Assembly (NCBI RefSeq): GCF_030348765.1
Contig: NZ_JAUCEU010000007.1
Location: 3,717,501-3,781,500 of the forward strand
Length of the DNA stretch: 64,000 bases
Source: Neobacillus sp. CF12
GTDB taxonomy: Bacteria; Bacillota; Bacilli; Bacillales; Cytobacillaceae
Direction of reading: 5' to 3'
The notes beneath the pieces were generated by a model. The model made no database searches and was not told where the DNA came from. It saw nothing but the letters and a program-made list of their open reading frames with translations. Made by a program: the position numbers and the translations under genes. Of this stretch, positions 1 to 10,985 are shown piece after piece (positions within the stretch are counted from its first letter, which is position 1; every line of letters starts with the position of its first letter).

Positions 1-1364
<1,364 letters not shown>

Positions 1365-1483
1365 TCAACTCCAATTACTTTCTTTTTATGTAAACCTCGG
1401 GTACATGCTGTGCACATTCACTTTTTCTACATACTTTATTATTCTACACAATCTAGAGAATTCAGACATCAAAAACCTTTATA

Positions 1484-1512
1484 AATAAAAACTGCCAGTA
1501 TTTCACTGGCAG
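1484..1512 (-). terminator. Rho-independent terminator after dusB
   Basis: On the minus strand CTGCCAGT pairs with ACTGGCAG around a 4-5 base loop and is followed by TTTTTATTT. It closes the folP-folB-folK-yazB-dusB transcript before lysS. Confidence 0.85.
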
Positions 1513-1563
1513 CCTTCTGTTTAAACAAAGATATTATAGAAAAAGAGGAGTAATATGTCAACT

Positions 1564-2562
1564 TTAGCCTACAGTTATTTGACTTTCCTTCTCTTCTACA
1601 TCCGCAACCATGTCATTTAACAAGGTAACCAACTGGTCACGAGTGTCGCACTCATTGATTGCATTTCTTACTTTCGCATTGCCTTTAACGCCTTTTAGAT
1701 ACCAAGCCGCGTGTTTACGCATTTCTCTAACTGCTACATTCTCATTTTTTAAAGCAATTAAACGATCTAAATGCAAGATACACACATCCATTTTTTCACG
1801 AACAGAAGGCTCACCCATTAGTTTACCTGTTTCAAGGAATTGAACCGTACGATAAATCATCCACGGATTACCAAGAGCTGCTCTTCCGATCATAACGCCA
1901 TCGCAGCCGGTTTCTTCAAGCATTCTTTTCGCATCTTGTGGAGTTTGTACATCACCATTTCCGATTAATGGAATATTTATTGATTGCTTTACTTCTTTTA
2001 TAATATCCCAATTTGCTTTTCCTTCGTACATTTGTACACGTGTACGTCCATGAAGTGCAACAGCTTGGCCTCCTGCTCTTTCTACTGCTTGAGCATTCTT
2101 AACGGCGAAAATATGATCTTCATCCCAGCCCATACGCATTTTGACAGTTACAGGCTTTTCTACTGCATCGACAACTGCAGATACCATTTCATAAATCTTA
2201 TCCGGGTCTAATAGCCATTTTGCCCCAGCGTCACATTTTGTGATTTTTGGAACTGGACAACCCATATTGATATCGATAATATCTGCATTTGTATTTTTGT
2301 CTACAAATTGTGCTGCCTCAACAAGAGTTTTCTTTTCGCCGCCAAAAATTTGTAAACTTAATGGCTTTTCACGTTCATCAATGTATAGCATATTCATCGT
2401 TTTTTCATTTTTTAAAATGATCCCTTTATCGCTGACCATTTCCGCACAAACTAAACCAGCACCGAACTCTTTAACCGTTAGACGGAAGGCAGAGTTACAA
2501 ACACCAGCCATTGGTGCTAAAACGACTTGATTTTTCATTTCAATGTTGCCGATTTTCAACAT
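1564..2562 (-). CDS. dusB: tRNA-dihydrouridine synthase DusB
   Basis: FMN-dependent enzyme that reduces specific uridines in tRNA to dihydrouridine. The 332-residue protein starts MLKIGNIEMKNQ; a GGAGGG box 9 bases upstream selects this ATG over one eight codons earlier. The FMN-binding APMAGV motif is at about 16-21, the catalytic cysteine is in NMGCPVPK (Cys102), and the HGRTR and GNGDV motifs of the TIM barrel follow. It lies directly downstream of yazB in the folate operon, as yacF does in B. subtilis. Length and motifs are normal; the tRNA position modified cannot be read from sequence. Confidence 0.95.
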   Translation of the reverse strand: MLKIGNIEMKNQVVLAPMAGVCNSAFRLTVKEFGAGLVCAEMVSDKGIILKNEKTMNMLYIDEREKPLSLQIFGGEKKTLVEAAQFVDKNTNADIIDINMGCPVPKITKCDAGAKWLLDPDKIYEMVSAVVDAVEKPVTVKMRMGWDEDHIFAVKNAQAVERAGGQAVALHGRTRVQMYEGKANWDIIKEVKQSINIPLIGNGDVQTPQDAKRMLEETGCDGVMIGRAALGNPWMIYRTVQFLETGKLMGEPSVREKMDVCILHLDRLIALKNENVAVREMRKHAAWYLKGVKGNAKVRNAINECDTRDQLVTLLNDMVADVEEKESQITVG

Positions 2563-2578
2563 ACTCTTAATCCCTCCT

Positions 2579-2785
2579 CTATTCATTCGGTGATAGTTCT
2601 TCTATGGTAATATTTAGGGTTTGACCAATTTTCTTTAGCATCTCACCTGTAGGCAGGCGATTGCCTCTTTCAATCTCCCCAATAATCGATACCGATACAC
2701 TGAGTTCCTTCGCGAAGCTTTCCTGAGTATAACCCTTTAGCTTCCGATATGCTCGAATACGTCTTCCCCATTTTTCCGCTTCCAT
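2579..2785 (-). CDS. yazB: Small XRE-family helix-turn-helix protein (YazB)
   Basis: A 68-residue protein that is almost entirely one Cro/C1-type helix-turn-helix (about residues 8-62; YTQESFAKELSVSVSIIGEIERG covers the two recognition helices). Its first 49 bases overlap the 3' end of folK in another frame, so the two are translationally coupled, and dusB follows immediately. The same small regulator sits between folK and dusB in B. subtilis. Its target is unknown; it may autoregulate the operon, but no operator is evident here. Confidence 0.88.
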   Translation of the reverse strand: MEAEKWGRRIRAYRKLKGYTQESFAKELSVSVSIIGEIERGNRLPTGEMLKKIGQTLNITIEELSPNE

Positions 2786-3264
2786 ATCCGGACTCCTTCT
2801 TTGTTAGGTAATTCATTGATCCATGCTTGAAGTGGTTTTTCTATATTTGGAATGATTATGTCAGGTCTGATCTCTGACAAAGGAATCATGACAAAATTCC
2901 GCTCTAGCATCCGTGGATGCGGAATAATTAGTTTCTCTGACTTTATATTTTCTTGATTATAGAGGAGAATGTCAAGGTCAATTGTTCTTGGTCCCCACAC
3001 AATTTCCCTCTTTCTACCAAGTTCTTTTTCGAGATTTAAACAAAAATCTAGCAACTCATGTGCGCTGAACGAAGTTATTACCTCAATTACCATATTTAAA
3101 AATAAATCTTGTTCCTCATATCCGACAGGGTCAGTTTCATAAATTGAGGAGTTATTTACCAATTGTATTTTTGGATGCTTTGCAAGTTCTTCAATTGCCT
3201 TTGTTAGATAATCATACCTGTTTCCGATATTAGATCCAAGGGCAATAAATGCTGTATTTCCCAT
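2737..3264 (-). CDS. folK: HPPK: 6-hydroxymethyl-7,8-dihydropterin pyrophosphokinase
   Basis: Transfers pyrophosphate from ATP to 6-hydroxymethyl-dihydropterin, giving the substrate for FolP. The 175-residue protein has FIALGSNIGNR at 6-16 and the family signature GPRTIDLDILLY at 91-102, whose two aspartates bind magnesium. It starts 2 bases after the folB stop and overlaps yazB at its 3' end, so folP-folB-folK-yazB form one tightly packed operon. The C-terminus is slightly longer than the minimal family. Confidence 0.96.
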   Translation of the reverse strand: MGNTAFIALGSNIGNRYDYLTKAIEELAKHPKIQLVNNSSIYETDPVGYEEQDLFLNMVIEVITSFSAHELLDFCLNLEKELGRKREIVWGPRTIDLDILLYNQENIKSEKLIIPHPRMLERNFVMIPLSEIRPDIIIPNIEKPLQAWINELPNKEGVRIWKRKNGEDVFEHIGS

Positions 3265-3266
3265 TT

Positions 3267-3635
3267 TTATCTTCTCCTCGTAATTTCAACTGCTACAGAC
3301 CGATAATGACCAGGAATGGGTGGATCAGGTTTAATAACTTTTACAGTCGCTTCAGAAACAAGAGTGAATTGACTTAATATGGATGCTGCTATCGTTTCTG
3401 CAACAGCTTCAACAAGCTTATACGGCTTTCCCTCAACTATTTCTTTGCACACCTGAAATAACTCGCCATAGTTTACTGAATGCTCCAATTCATCACTTTC
3501 ACCGGCTTTTTTTAAATCCACAAGAACCATCAAATCTACTATAAAGCGTTGTCCAAGTCTGGTTTCTTCAGGAAAAACGCCATGGTAACCATAAAACTCC
3601 ATTTGATTAACAAATATTTTATCCAATGCTGACAC
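3267..3635 (-). CDS. folB: Dihydroneopterin aldolase
   Basis: Cleaves dihydroneopterin to 6-hydroxymethyl-dihydropterin and glycolaldehyde, the step before FolK. The 122-residue length is typical for this tunnelling-fold family. The YGYHGVFPEE signature lies near residues 15-24, and a conserved lysine is in the KPDPPIPGHY stretch near the C-terminus. It overlaps the 3' end of folP by 17 bases and is followed by folK after 2 bases. Confidence 0.96.
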   Translation of the reverse strand: MSALDKIFVNQMEFYGYHGVFPEETRLGQRFIVDLMVLVDLKKAGESDELEHSVNYGELFQVCKEIVEGKPYKLVEAVAETIAASILSQFTLVSEATVKVIKPDPPIPGHYRSVAVEITRRR

Positions 3636-4464
3636 CCTTCCCCATTAACACATCCATCATTTTTGCCATTCTGCTCATTTCCTTAACATCATGTATACGA
3701 ATAATTTGACATCCCTTTTGGATTCCATAACATACCGTTGCCCCTGTTCCTTCCATCCTTTCATTTACCGGAAGGTCAAGCGCTTGTCCAATCATGGATT
3801 TTTTTGAAGTGCCTAAAAGTACAGGATAGCCTAGAGCAGTCAACGTATCTAAGTTTTGCATCATCAATATGTTTTCTTGAAGGTCTTTAGCAAAACCAAT
3901 TCCCGGATCTAAAATGATTTGTTCGTCCTTAACCCCGGCTTGTTTTACAATGTTTATACTCTCATAAAGATCATTTAGCACGTTTCTAATAAAAAACGAA
4001 TAATTGCGATCATGACGATTATGCATAAGGATAATCGGTACATTGTATTTTGCAGCAATAGCTGCCATATCTTTATCAGCCTTTGCACCCCAAATATCAT
4101 TAATAATATGAGCACCTGCCTCAATCGCCTTTTGGGCTACCTTAGCTTTATATGTATCGATGGAAATAGGAACATTCACATGCTTAGCAATCGCTTCTAT
4201 TACTGGAACGACACGCTCAATTTCTTCATCCTCCGAAATAACTGTATATCCTGGACGGGTTGATTCACCCCCAATATCAATTATATCAGCACCATTTTCA
4301 ACCATTTCTTTGGCATGCTCAACAGCCTGAGTAATGTCGAGATACTTCCCGCCATCGGAGAATGAATCAGGGGTTGTATTTAAAATCCCCATAATATAGG
4401 TTTTTTTACTGAAATCAAAATGATATGGTCCGCATTTAATACTGTAATCCCCAGATGTATACAC
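3619..4464 (-). CDS. folP: Dihydropteroate synthase (sulfonamide target)
   Basis: Joins p-aminobenzoate to the activated pterin to make dihydropteroate. The 281-residue TIM barrel carries both family signatures, MGILNTTPDSFSDGG (25-39) and DIGGESTRPG (63-72), plus the C-terminal RIHD motif. Translation starts at a GTG, 8 bases after GGAGG. It is the first gene of the folate run. In B. subtilis the p-aminobenzoate genes pabB-pabA-pabC lie directly upstream; here a cysK terminator and cysK occupy that position, so the PABA supply must be encoded elsewhere or be absent. Confidence 0.97.
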   Translation of the reverse strand: MYTSGDYSIKCGPYHFDFSKKTYIMGILNTTPDSFSDGGKYLDITQAVEHAKEMVENGADIIDIGGESTRPGYTVISEDEEIERVVPVIEAIAKHVNVPISIDTYKAKVAQKAIEAGAHIINDIWGAKADKDMAAIAAKYNVPIILMHNRHDRNYSFFIRNVLNDLYESINIVKQAGVKDEQIILDPGIGFAKDLQENILMMQNLDTLTALGYPVLLGTSKKSMIGQALDLPVNERMEGTGATVCYGIQKGCQIIRIHDVKEMSRMAKMMDVLMGKGVSIG

Positions 4465-4526
4465 TTTTAAAACCTCCAGATAATTTGCTTGTCTCTTCCA
4501 TCATACAAGAAGAATGTTTTTTAAAG

Positions 4527-4560
4527 CAAAAAAAGAGGTTTTAGCTTTCGCTAGAACCTC
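4527..4560 (-). terminator. Rho-independent terminator after cysK
   Basis: Minus-strand stem GAGGTTCTAGC / GCTAAAACCTC (small internal mismatch, GAAA loop) followed by TTTTTTTGC. It isolates cysK from the folate operon. Confidence 0.85.
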
Positions 4561-4576
4561 CTCTAAAAATTAATTA

Positions 4577-5503
4577 TTAGCCTTCATATTGGTAAAGAGG
4601 TGTACTTAAATAACGTTCTCCATTATCAGGAATAATCGCAAGCACCTTTTTACCTTTTCCTAACTTCTTAGCAACTTCTAAAGCGGCATGGATTGCTGCT
4701 CCTGAAGAAATCCCACCTAGGATTCCCTCTTCTTTTGCTGCTCGGCGTGAAGCAGTAAAAGCTTCTTCCGCTTGAACTTGGATGACTTCATCGTATACTT
4801 CTGTATTTAATACGGCTGGAACAAAACCAGCACCAATTCCTTGAATCTTATGTGGACCTGGCTTACCGCCAGATAAAATTGGTGAATCAGTAGGCTCTAC
4901 CGCATAAATTTTTACATTTGGGAACTTCTCACGCAGAACTTCACCTGCACCAGTGATTGTCCCGCCAGTACCAATACCTGAAATAAATGCATCAAGCTGA
5001 TCCATCTGTTCCACGATTTCTTTACCTGTAGTTTTACGGTGTACTTCAGGATTTGCTTCATTTTCGAATTGCTGCGGTACGAAATAGCCATTTTCAGCAG
5101 CAAGTGCATTCGCTTTAGCAATCGCACCTTTCATTCCTTCAGGGCCTGGAGTAAGAACTAGTTCTGCTCCATATGCACGAAGCAAGTTTCTTCTCTCCAA
5201 GCTCATTGTCTCAGGCATAACAAAAATTGCTTTGTATCCTTTTGCTGCTGCAATCATAGCTAAACCGATACCTGTATTTCCGCTTGTAGGCTCAATAATC
5301 GTATCGACTCCAGGCTTAATTAAACCCTTCTCCTCCGCTGCTTCAATCATAGCTAAAGCAATTCGGTCTTTTACACTACTGCCAGGGTTAAAATATTCAA
5401 GTTTTAAATACACCTCTGCGCTGTTTTCATCTACTAATCTGTTTAATTTCACAATAGGAGTTTGACCAACTAATTCTGCAACTGAATTTGCTACACGTAC
5501 CAT
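4577..5503 (-). CDS. cysK: Cysteine synthase A (O-acetylserine sulfhydrylase)
   Basis: PLP enzyme making cysteine from O-acetylserine and sulfide. The 308-residue protein has the PLP lysine in SSVKDR (Lys45), the substrate loop [10 protein letters not shown] (71-80) and the phosphate-binding GTGGTITG loop in the middle. It is bounded by its own promoter and terminator, so it is monocistronic here. In B. subtilis cysK also binds the repressor CymR; that is family knowledge and is not visible in this sequence. Confidence 0.97.
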   Translation of the reverse strand: MVRVANSVAELVGQTPIVKLNRLVDENSAEVYLKLEYFNPGSSVKDRIALAMIEAAEEKGLIKPGVDTIIEPTSGNTGIGLAMIAAAKGYKAIFVMPETMSLERRNLLRAYGAELVLTPGPEGMKGAIAKANALAAENGYFVPQQFENEANPEVHRKTTGKEIVEQMDQLDAFISGIGTGGTITGAGEVLREKFPNVKIYAVEPTDSPILSGGKPGPHKIQGIGAGFVPAVLNTEVYDEVIQVQAEEAFTASRRAAKEEGILGGISSGAAIHAALEVAKKLGKGKKVLAIIPDNGERYLSTPLYQYEG

Positions 5504-5551
5504 TAGTGCACCTCTTTCTTATTCCGAGTATTTTTATTGGTATTATTATGA

Positions 5552-5580
5552 ATTTACCAGTTTCCTACCGATTTTGTCAA
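5552..5580 (-). promoter_or_regulatory. Sigma-A-type promoter of cysK
   Basis: TTGACA (5575-5580), 17-base spacer, GTAAAT (5552-5557); with an 18-base spacer the -10 reads TAAATT. Just downstream the leader contains TAATACCAATAAAAA and then CGGAAT, which loosely recalls published CymR sites but with altered spacing; I do not call an operator. Confidence 0.6.
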
Positions 5581-5611
5581 CCGTTTTACTGTGGGATTTT
5601 TCCAAAAGTAT

Positions 5612-5642
5612 AAATAAAAGCACAGAAAATAATTCTGTGCTT
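5612..5642 (-). terminator. Rho-independent terminator after the parvulin-like gene
   Basis: Minus-strand stem AAGCACAGAA / TTCTGTGCTT with a 5-base loop, followed by TTATTTAT. It ends the coaX-hslO-yacD transcript. Confidence 0.8.
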
Positions 5643-5645
5643 CTC

Positions 5646-6530
5646 TTAGTTTGTGTCTTTATTTCCATAAAACCAATCTACTTTTGCTTCATTCCAAAAT
5701 GTTTTGGTAGAGGCTGAAGTTTTCATTTGTTCTAAAGCGATTTCTCTGCGAATTTGTTGTTTAACATCCTCATAAGAGTATTTTTTTCCCTTCATTTTTC
5801 CTTCTAGTTTCACAACAGCATAGCCTTGTTCTACTTGAATTGGATCACTCCAGGCACCTTCTTTTAACTTCTTTGCCGTTTCTAGATATTCAGCAGGATA
5901 CCTTTCTTCCCCCTCCATAATATATCCAATATCGCCGCCTTCATTTGCTGAAAACTCCTCAATAGATCGTTCCATCGCTAGTGCTGAGAAACTAGAGCCT
6001 TGCGATAATTCCTTAATGACTTTTTGAGCTTCGTCATTTGATTTCACGATAATATGGGATAAATGATAGGCAGTGGGAATCGTAAAAAGTTTCTTATTAT
6101 TTTCAAAATACTCCTTCATCTCTTCATTAGAAACCTTTACATCTCTAGTTAGGATTTCATCTTGAAGAAGACTATTTCGGATATGCTCTTTCCACTTCTT
6201 CTCAGTAGTCTTTTTGTTCTCTCCTGGCGAACTATATGTAGTTTGGAGGATTCTATATTCGCGTTCCACATCTTCCTCGGAGACCTTAATATTATACTTG
6301 GCCGCCATTTCATTTATTACTTTTTGATCAATCATGTCTTCCAGTACATCTTTACCGTATCGTGATTCCAATTCATTAAGCCATTCCTGCCTTGTAATTT
6401 CGCCCTTCCCAACAGTTGCAACGACTTCATCAATCGTTGAATCTTTCCTGTTCGAAAGGAAAAAAACAATCGTTAGACAGTTCAACAAAATAAGTGCTGC
6501 AATTATCAGCCATAACTGCTTTCTCCTCAA
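5646..6530 (-). CDS. yacD: Membrane-anchored parvulin-type peptidyl-prolyl isomerase (YacD, PrsA-like)
   Basis: Predicted extracytoplasmic foldase. A single hydrophobic helix (LWLIIAALILLNCLTIVFFL) near the N-terminus anchors it; the cysteine there is not in a proper lipobox. The SurA-like N-domain (about 40-140) is followed by a rotamase domain with YHLSHIIVKS and GGDIGYIMEGE. I place the start at a TTG (6530), since the strong GGGGGGAGGAG box lies inside the longer GTG-initiated reading frame and fits only this codon. It ends the coaX-hslO-yacD run, in the same place as B. subtilis yacD. Its substrates are unknown. Confidence 0.85.
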   Translation of the reverse strand: MRRKQLWLIIAALILLNCLTIVFFLSNRKDSTIDEVVATVGKGEITRQEWLNELESRYGKDVLEDMIDQKVINEMAAKYNIKVSEEDVEREYRILQTTYSSPGENKKTTEKKWKEHIRNSLLQDEILTRDVKVSNEEMKEYFENNKKLFTIPTAYHLSHIIVKSNDEAQKVIKELSQGSSFSALAMERSIEEFSANEGGDIGYIMEGEERYPAEYLETAKKLKEGAWSDPIQVEQGYAVVKLEGKMKGKKYSYEDVKQQIRREIALEQMKTSASTKTFWNEAKVDWFYGNKDTN

Positions 6531-6551
6531 AAACTCCTCCCCCCGCACTTT

Positions 6552-7430
6552 TTATTTTGCCTGGATCTTTAATTCCTCTAGTTCTTCCTTTGTAAATAGA
6601 TATCTTTCATTACAGAAGTGGCAGTGAGCCTCAGCCTGTCCATCTTCCACGATCATAGCCTCAATTTCACCTTGCCCTAGTCCAACAATAGCATCTGCAA
6701 ACCGATTTTTTGAACAGACACAGTTAAATTGAACAGGCATTTTTTCTAAGACATTTACCTTATTCTTTCCAAACAACTTTTCTAAAATTTCTTCGGGAGT
6801 TAGACCTTGTTTTACTAATTTTGAAATGGGAGGGATTGTTTTTAAACGCTCTTCCACCTCGGTAATCGTTTCATCCTTTATCCCAGGCATTAATTGAAAG
6901 ATAAATCCACCTGCTGCAAGAATGGTATCATCTGGATTTACTAAGACACCTACTCCAACAGAAGAAGGCACCTGTTCCGAAGTTGCAAAGTAATAAGTAA
7001 AGTCTTCCCCTAATTCGCCGGAGACAATTGGTACTAGACCCGAGAAGAAGTCTCTTAGACCAGTATCCTTAACAACAGACAGTGTGCCCTCAGTGCCGAC
7101 CGCACGGCGGACATCGAGCTTTCCTTGCTCATTTGCTTCAAAGTCAACCTGCGGATTTGAGACGTAGCCGCGCACATCCCCTTTTGCATTACTATCGACT
7201 AAGATAACACCAATTGGGCCGCCACCATCAATCTTTATAGTGAGCTTGTCTTCACCCTTTAACATTGCTCCCATCATAACACCAGCCGTTAGTGAGCGCC
7301 CTAGAGCTGCAGAGGCAGTACGCCATGTTCCATGTCTTCGCTGTGCTTCAGAAACCACTTCGGTTGTACGCACAGCATAAGCTCTAATTTGTCCGTCATA
7401 GGCCAAAGCTTTTACTAAATAATCAGTCAT
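6552..7430 (-). CDS. hslO: Redox-regulated chaperone Hsp33
   Basis: Cytoplasmic holdase activated by oxidation. The 292-residue protein keeps the four zinc-binding cysteines of the C-terminal redox switch, as CxC (237/239) and CxxC (270/273). The N-terminal core begins [26 protein letters not shown] precedes the ATG. It lies 14 bases after coaX and ends 21 bases before the yacD start, so the three genes are probably co-transcribed. Confidence 0.97.
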   Translation of the reverse strand: MTDYLVKALAYDGQIRAYAVRTTEVVSEAQRRHGTWRTASAALGRSLTAGVMMGAMLKGEDKLTIKIDGGGPIGVILVDSNAKGDVRGYVSNPQVDFEANEQGKLDVRRAVGTEGTLSVVKDTGLRDFFSGLVPIVSGELGEDFTYYFATSEQVPSSVGVGVLVNPDDTILAAGGFIFQLMPGIKDETITEVEERLKTIPPISKLVKQGLTPEEILEKLFGKNKVNVLEKMPVQFNCVCSKNRFADAIVGLGQGEIEAMIVEDGQAEAHCHFCNERYLFTKEELEELKIQAK

Positions 7431-7444
7431 TATGTAACCCCTTT

Positions 7445-8230
7445 CTAGTTGCTACTTCTTATATTCTCCATATTTCTCTTATAGATTAGCTGTAATCCTT
7501 TTAAAGTTAAAAACGGATCAACAATATCAATAATTTTAGATTCTTGGGCTATTAAAGAAGATAATCCTCCAGTTGCAATCACTGTCGGTTTTTGTTCACT
7601 TTGGTCTATCATCCTTCTAACAATCCCCTCGACTTGACCCACATATCCATAAACAATTCCTGCCTGCATGGCAGCAACTGTGTTTTTTCCAATTACACCT
7701 TCTGGACGAGCGATTTCAATTCTAGGCAGTTTTGCAGCCCTTGAATATAGTGCCTCCGTAGAGATGCCAATTCCTGGAGCAATAGCCCCACCCATATATT
7801 GACGATGTTCGTTGATATAGCAATAAGTCGTTGCTGTACCAAAATCAACAATAATCAATGGGCTTCCATATTCATGAATAGCAGCTACCGCATTAACAAT
7901 TCGATCCGCCCCAACTTCTCTTGGGTTTTCATATTTAATATTAAGCCCCGTTTTCACCCCAGGTCCAACTACTAATGGAGTGAGTTGGAAGTACTTTTTG
8001 CACATTCTTTCTAAAGCAAACATGATAGGCGGCACAACAGAAGAAATAATAATTCCATCTATTTCAGAAAACGAAAGACCTGAAGCATCAAAAAGGGACT
8101 TAACCACCATCCCAAACTCATCTTCTGTTCGGTTACGATTCGTTTCTATTCGCCAGTGATATTTAAGTTCTTCACCTTTATATACACCTAAAACAGTATT
8201 TGTATTTCCTACGTCAAATACGAAAATCAA
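7445..8230 (-). CDS. coaX: Type III pantothenate kinase
   Basis: First step of coenzyme A synthesis: phosphorylates pantothenate using ATP. It has the acetate/sugar-kinase-like fold with [10 protein letters not shown] at the N-terminus, [11 protein letters not shown] and [11 protein letters not shown] chose the TTG at 8230 (giving [11 protein letters not shown]) because AGTGAG is suitably spaced and the N-terminus then matches B. subtilis CoaX; a GTG three codons earlier (8239) is the alternative. It is first in the coaX-hslO-yacD transcript and separated from ftsH by a terminator. Confidence 0.95.
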   Translation of the reverse strand: MIFVFDVGNTNTVLGVYKGEELKYHWRIETNRNRTEDEFGMVVKSLFDASGLSFSEIDGIIISSVVPPIMFALERMCKKYFQLTPLVVGPGVKTGLNIKYENPREVGADRIVNAVAAIHEYGSPLIIVDFGTATTYCYINEHRQYMGGAIAPGIGISTEALYSRAAKLPRIEIARPEGVIGKNTVAAMQAGIVYGYVGQVEGIVRRMIDQSEQKPTVIATGGLSSLIAQESKIIDIVDPFLTLKGLQLIYKRNMENIRSSN

Positions 8231-8276
8231 AGGAATCACTCACTTTTTAAGATTTTTTCTTTGGTATTCTGCAAAC

Positions 8277-8305
8277 ATCATATCATAATTACTTTTTATC
8301 GTGAA
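8277..8305 (-). promoter_or_regulatory. Possible sigma-A promoter of coaX-hslO-yacD
   Basis: TTCACG (8300-8305), 17-base spacer, TATGAT (8277-8282), starting within the tail of the ftsH terminator. The -35 is weak. Confidence 0.4.
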
Positions 8306-8333
8306 AAAAAGAGTGCTTTTTTATAAGCACTCT
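8303..8333 (-). terminator. Rho-independent terminator after ftsH
   Basis: Minus-strand stem AGAGTGCTT / AAGCACTCT with a 6-base loop, followed by seven T residues. Confidence 0.88.
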
Positions 8334-8343
8334 CTTTAGAAAA

Positions 8344-10290
8344 TTACTTTTCTTCAGTTTCAGAAGTCTGGCTGGCAGAATCCTCATCTTTTTTTGTGTT
8401 AATGGTTACTTTCATGTCATCTGACTTTTTCGTATCAACTTTAATGCCTTCTAACTCAGATGCAGACTCTGGCATACGGCCATTTTTGATTAAATAATCA
8501 ATTTGTTCTGCATTAAGCGTTTCGACTTCAAGAAGTGTCTTAGCGATTAAATCAAGTTTATCACGATTTTCAGTAAGAATGGTTTTAGCTCTTTCATAAC
8601 ATTCTTTAAGAATACGTTGAATTTCAAGATCAATCTCAAAGGCAATGGCATCAGAATAGTTTTGCTCATTATGGATGTCACGTCCTAAGAATACCTGACC
8701 ACCTGAAGCCTGACCGAACTGTCCAACTCCAAGTTTGTCACTCATACCAAATTCAGTAACCATTTTACGAGCAATTCCTGTTGCACGTTGGAAGTCGTTG
8801 TGAGCACCTGTACTTACTTCACCAAAAACAATTTCCTCAGCAACACGTCCACCTAATAAACCAACGATTTTATCGAGCAATTCTGGCTTGGTCATAAAGT
8901 AACGGTCTTCTCTTGGAAGCATTACTGCATAACCGCCTGCTTGACCACGAGGTACGATTGTAACCTTATGAACCATATCTGCTTCATTTAAAATTAATCC
9001 AATTACTGTATGTCCGCCTTCATGGAAAGCAACAATATTTCGTTCCTTTTTAGAGATAACACGGGTCTTTTTCGCAGGTCCTGCGATTACCCTGTCAGTT
9101 GCTTCATCAATATCCTCCATGTCGACTTTCTTCTTATTCTGACGTGCAGCCACTAATGCTGCTTCATTTAATAAGTTTTCTAAATCGGCACCCGAAAAAC
9201 CAGGTGTTCGCATAGCGATATTTTTTAAGTTTACTGATTCATCTAACGGCTTATTCTTTGCATGTACTTTTAGAACTGCTTCACGACCATTAACATCTGG
9301 ACGGTCAACAGTAATTTGTCGGTCAAAACGACCTGGACGTAATAATGCAGGGTCTAGAATGTCTGGGCGGTTTGTAGCGGCAATAATGATAATTCCTTCA
9401 TTTGCTCCGAATCCATCCATTTCGACTAGTAACTGGTTCAAGGTTTGTTCACGCTCGTCGTGTCCTCCGCCTAAACCTGCACCACGTTGTCGACCAACTG
9501 CATCAATTTCATCAATAAAAATGATACAAGGAGCATTTTTCTTTGCATTTTCAAACAAATCACGTACGCGGGATGCTCCGACCCCAACAAACATTTCAAC
9601 AAAGTCTGAACCACTTATAGAGAAGAAAGGAACGCCCGCTTCACCTGCTACTGCACGTGCAAGTAATGTTTTACCTGTCCCTGGAGGTCCCACAAGAAGT
9701 ACTCCTTTTGGAATACGTGCGCCAAGTTCCGCAAATTTCCTAGGATCCTTAAGGAATTCTACCACTTCGACTAATTCTTGTTTCTCTTCATCTGCACCAG
9801 CGACATCCTTAAATCGTGCTTTCTTCTTATCATCATTATAAAGCTTTGCTTTACTCTTACCGAAGTTCATAACACGGCTGCCGCCGCCTTGAGCCTGGTT
9901 TAATAAGAAGAAGAATAGGATAAAGATGATTACAAATGGAATGATGGAAGTAAAGAATGTTACCCATCCACTAGTTTCCTTAGCAGGCATTACTTCTACC
10001 TTTGAACCTGCCGCATCTATACGCTCTAAGATTTTTTCACTGTTGGGAACGTACGTTAAAAAGTTCTTACCGTCTTTTATCCCGTCTTCAAACTTGCCCC
10101 GAACTTCAAATACACCACGTTCAGGCTGCATAGAAAATGAATCCACTTCATCCTTTTCTAAATGAGCTACAAACTCATTATAGGAAATATTATCCGTAGG
10201 TTCGTTGCTGCCATTAAAGAAGCTTACCACGCCAATTATGACTAAAAATATCAATAAATAAAAGATGGTATTACGGAAAATCCGATTCAT
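8344..10290 (-). CDS. ftsH: ATP-dependent membrane zinc metalloprotease FtsH
   Basis: Membrane-bound AAA+ protease for quality control of membrane and regulatory proteins; in B. subtilis it is needed for normal sporulation. The 648-residue protein has two membrane segments (about 8-25 and 112-130) around an external loop, Walker A GPPGTGKT (201-208), Walker B with [11 protein letters not shown], a second region of homology ending RPGRFDR, and the zinc motif HEGGH (423-427). The C-terminal tail is acidic and low in complexity. GGGAGGAGG precedes the ATG. It follows tilS and hprT, as in B. subtilis. Confidence 0.98.
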   Translation of the reverse strand: MNRIFRNTIFYLLIFLVIIGVVSFFNGSNEPTDNISYNEFVAHLEKDEVDSFSMQPERGVFEVRGKFEDGIKDGKNFLTYVPNSEKILERIDAAGSKVEVMPAKETSGWVTFFTSIIPFVIIFILFFFLLNQAQGGGSRVMNFGKSKAKLYNDDKKKARFKDVAGADEEKQELVEVVEFLKDPRKFAELGARIPKGVLLVGPPGTGKTLLARAVAGEAGVPFFSISGSDFVEMFVGVGASRVRDLFENAKKNAPCIIFIDEIDAVGRQRGAGLGGGHDEREQTLNQLLVEMDGFGANEGIIIIAATNRPDILDPALLRPGRFDRQITVDRPDVNGREAVLKVHAKNKPLDESVNLKNIAMRTPGFSGADLENLLNEAALVAARQNKKKVDMEDIDEATDRVIAGPAKKTRVISKKERNIVAFHEGGHTVIGLILNEADMVHKVTIVPRGQAGGYAVMLPREDRYFMTKPELLDKIVGLLGGRVAEEIVFGEVSTGAHNDFQRATGIARKMVTEFGMSDKLGVGQFGQASGGQVFLGRDIHNEQNYSDAIAFEIDLEIQRILKECYERAKTILTENRDKLDLIAKTLLEVETLNAEQIDYLIKNGRMPESASELEGIKVDTKKSDDMKVTINTKKDEDSASQTSETEEK

Positions 10291-10413
10291 CTCTTACCTC
10301 CTCCCGCGATAAAAACTTTTTTAGATAGTATCATAGAAAATCATTCCAATTCTTAGTTTACTCTTAACATGTTGTTGAAAAAATTCGTTATGCAATAGCT
10401 TTTTTAGTTTCAC

Positions 10414-10962
10414 TTAAAGATTATCGCTATATACTTCTGGTTTTAAAACACCAATATATGGAAGGTTTCGGTACTTTTCGAGATAATCTAAACCGTATCC
10501 AACCACAAATTCATCTGGGACAATAAAACCTACGTAATCTGCTTTTATTGCACTCTTCCTTCCTGTTGGTTTGTCGAGTAAGGTAACAATTTTGATTGAC
10601 TTTGCTTTTCGGTATCGGAATAAATCATATAGATAGCTTAATGTTAAGCCGCTATCGATAATATCCTCAATGATTAAGATGTCTCTTCCTTCAACTGAAG
10701 TATCTAAATCCTTTAGGATTTTCACTTCCCCTGAGGAAACAAAGCCAGATCCATAACTTGAAACATCCATAAAATCCATTTCTAGATAACAATCCATTCG
10801 TTTTAATAAATCAGCCATAAATGGCATTGCACCCTTTAGAACACAGATTGCAAGAGGAACAGTATCTTTATATTCCTCCGTTAATTCCGCCGCTAACACC
10901 TTAATTTTTTCCTGAATTTCCTCTTCTGAAACTAACACCTTTTCAATATCCTGATTCATCAT
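10414..10962 (-). CDS. hprT: Hypoxanthine-guanine phosphoribosyltransferase
   Basis: Purine salvage enzyme converting hypoxanthine or guanine plus PRPP to IMP or GMP. The 182-residue protein has the PRPP loop [15 protein letters not shown] (about 96-110) and the LKGAMPF motif near 42-48. GGAGG lies 8 bases before the first ATG. It sits between tilS and ftsH, an arrangement conserved across Firmicutes, with short spacing to tilS (23 bases), so it is probably co-transcribed. Confidence 0.97.
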   Translation of the reverse strand: MMNQDIEKVLVSEEEIQEKIKVLAAELTEEYKDTVPLAICVLKGAMPFMADLLKRMDCYLEMDFMDVSSYGSGFVSSGEVKILKDLDTSVEGRDILIIEDIIDSGLTLSYLYDLFRYRKAKSIKIVTLLDKPTGRKSAIKADYVGFIVPDEFVVGYGLDYLEKYRNLPYIGVLKPEVYSDNL

Positions 10963-10985
10963 AAATTGTGCCTCCTAGAAGATCA

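Noticed and set aside
5521..5551. CymR operator upstream of cysK
   Set aside because: Left part of a published-type site is present but the GGAAT half is shifted by about four bases, and I cannot confirm the consensus from memory.
8423..9022. Apparent mutation of the FtsH zinc motif (HEGGH, not HEAGH)
   Set aside because: B. subtilis FtsH also has HEGGH, so this is normal for the group.
9359..9841. 160-codon open frame on the + strand opposite ftsH
   Set aside because: It is the antisense of the conserved AAA domain, is serine/proline-rich with no domain, and has no ribosome site; ftsH explains the region.
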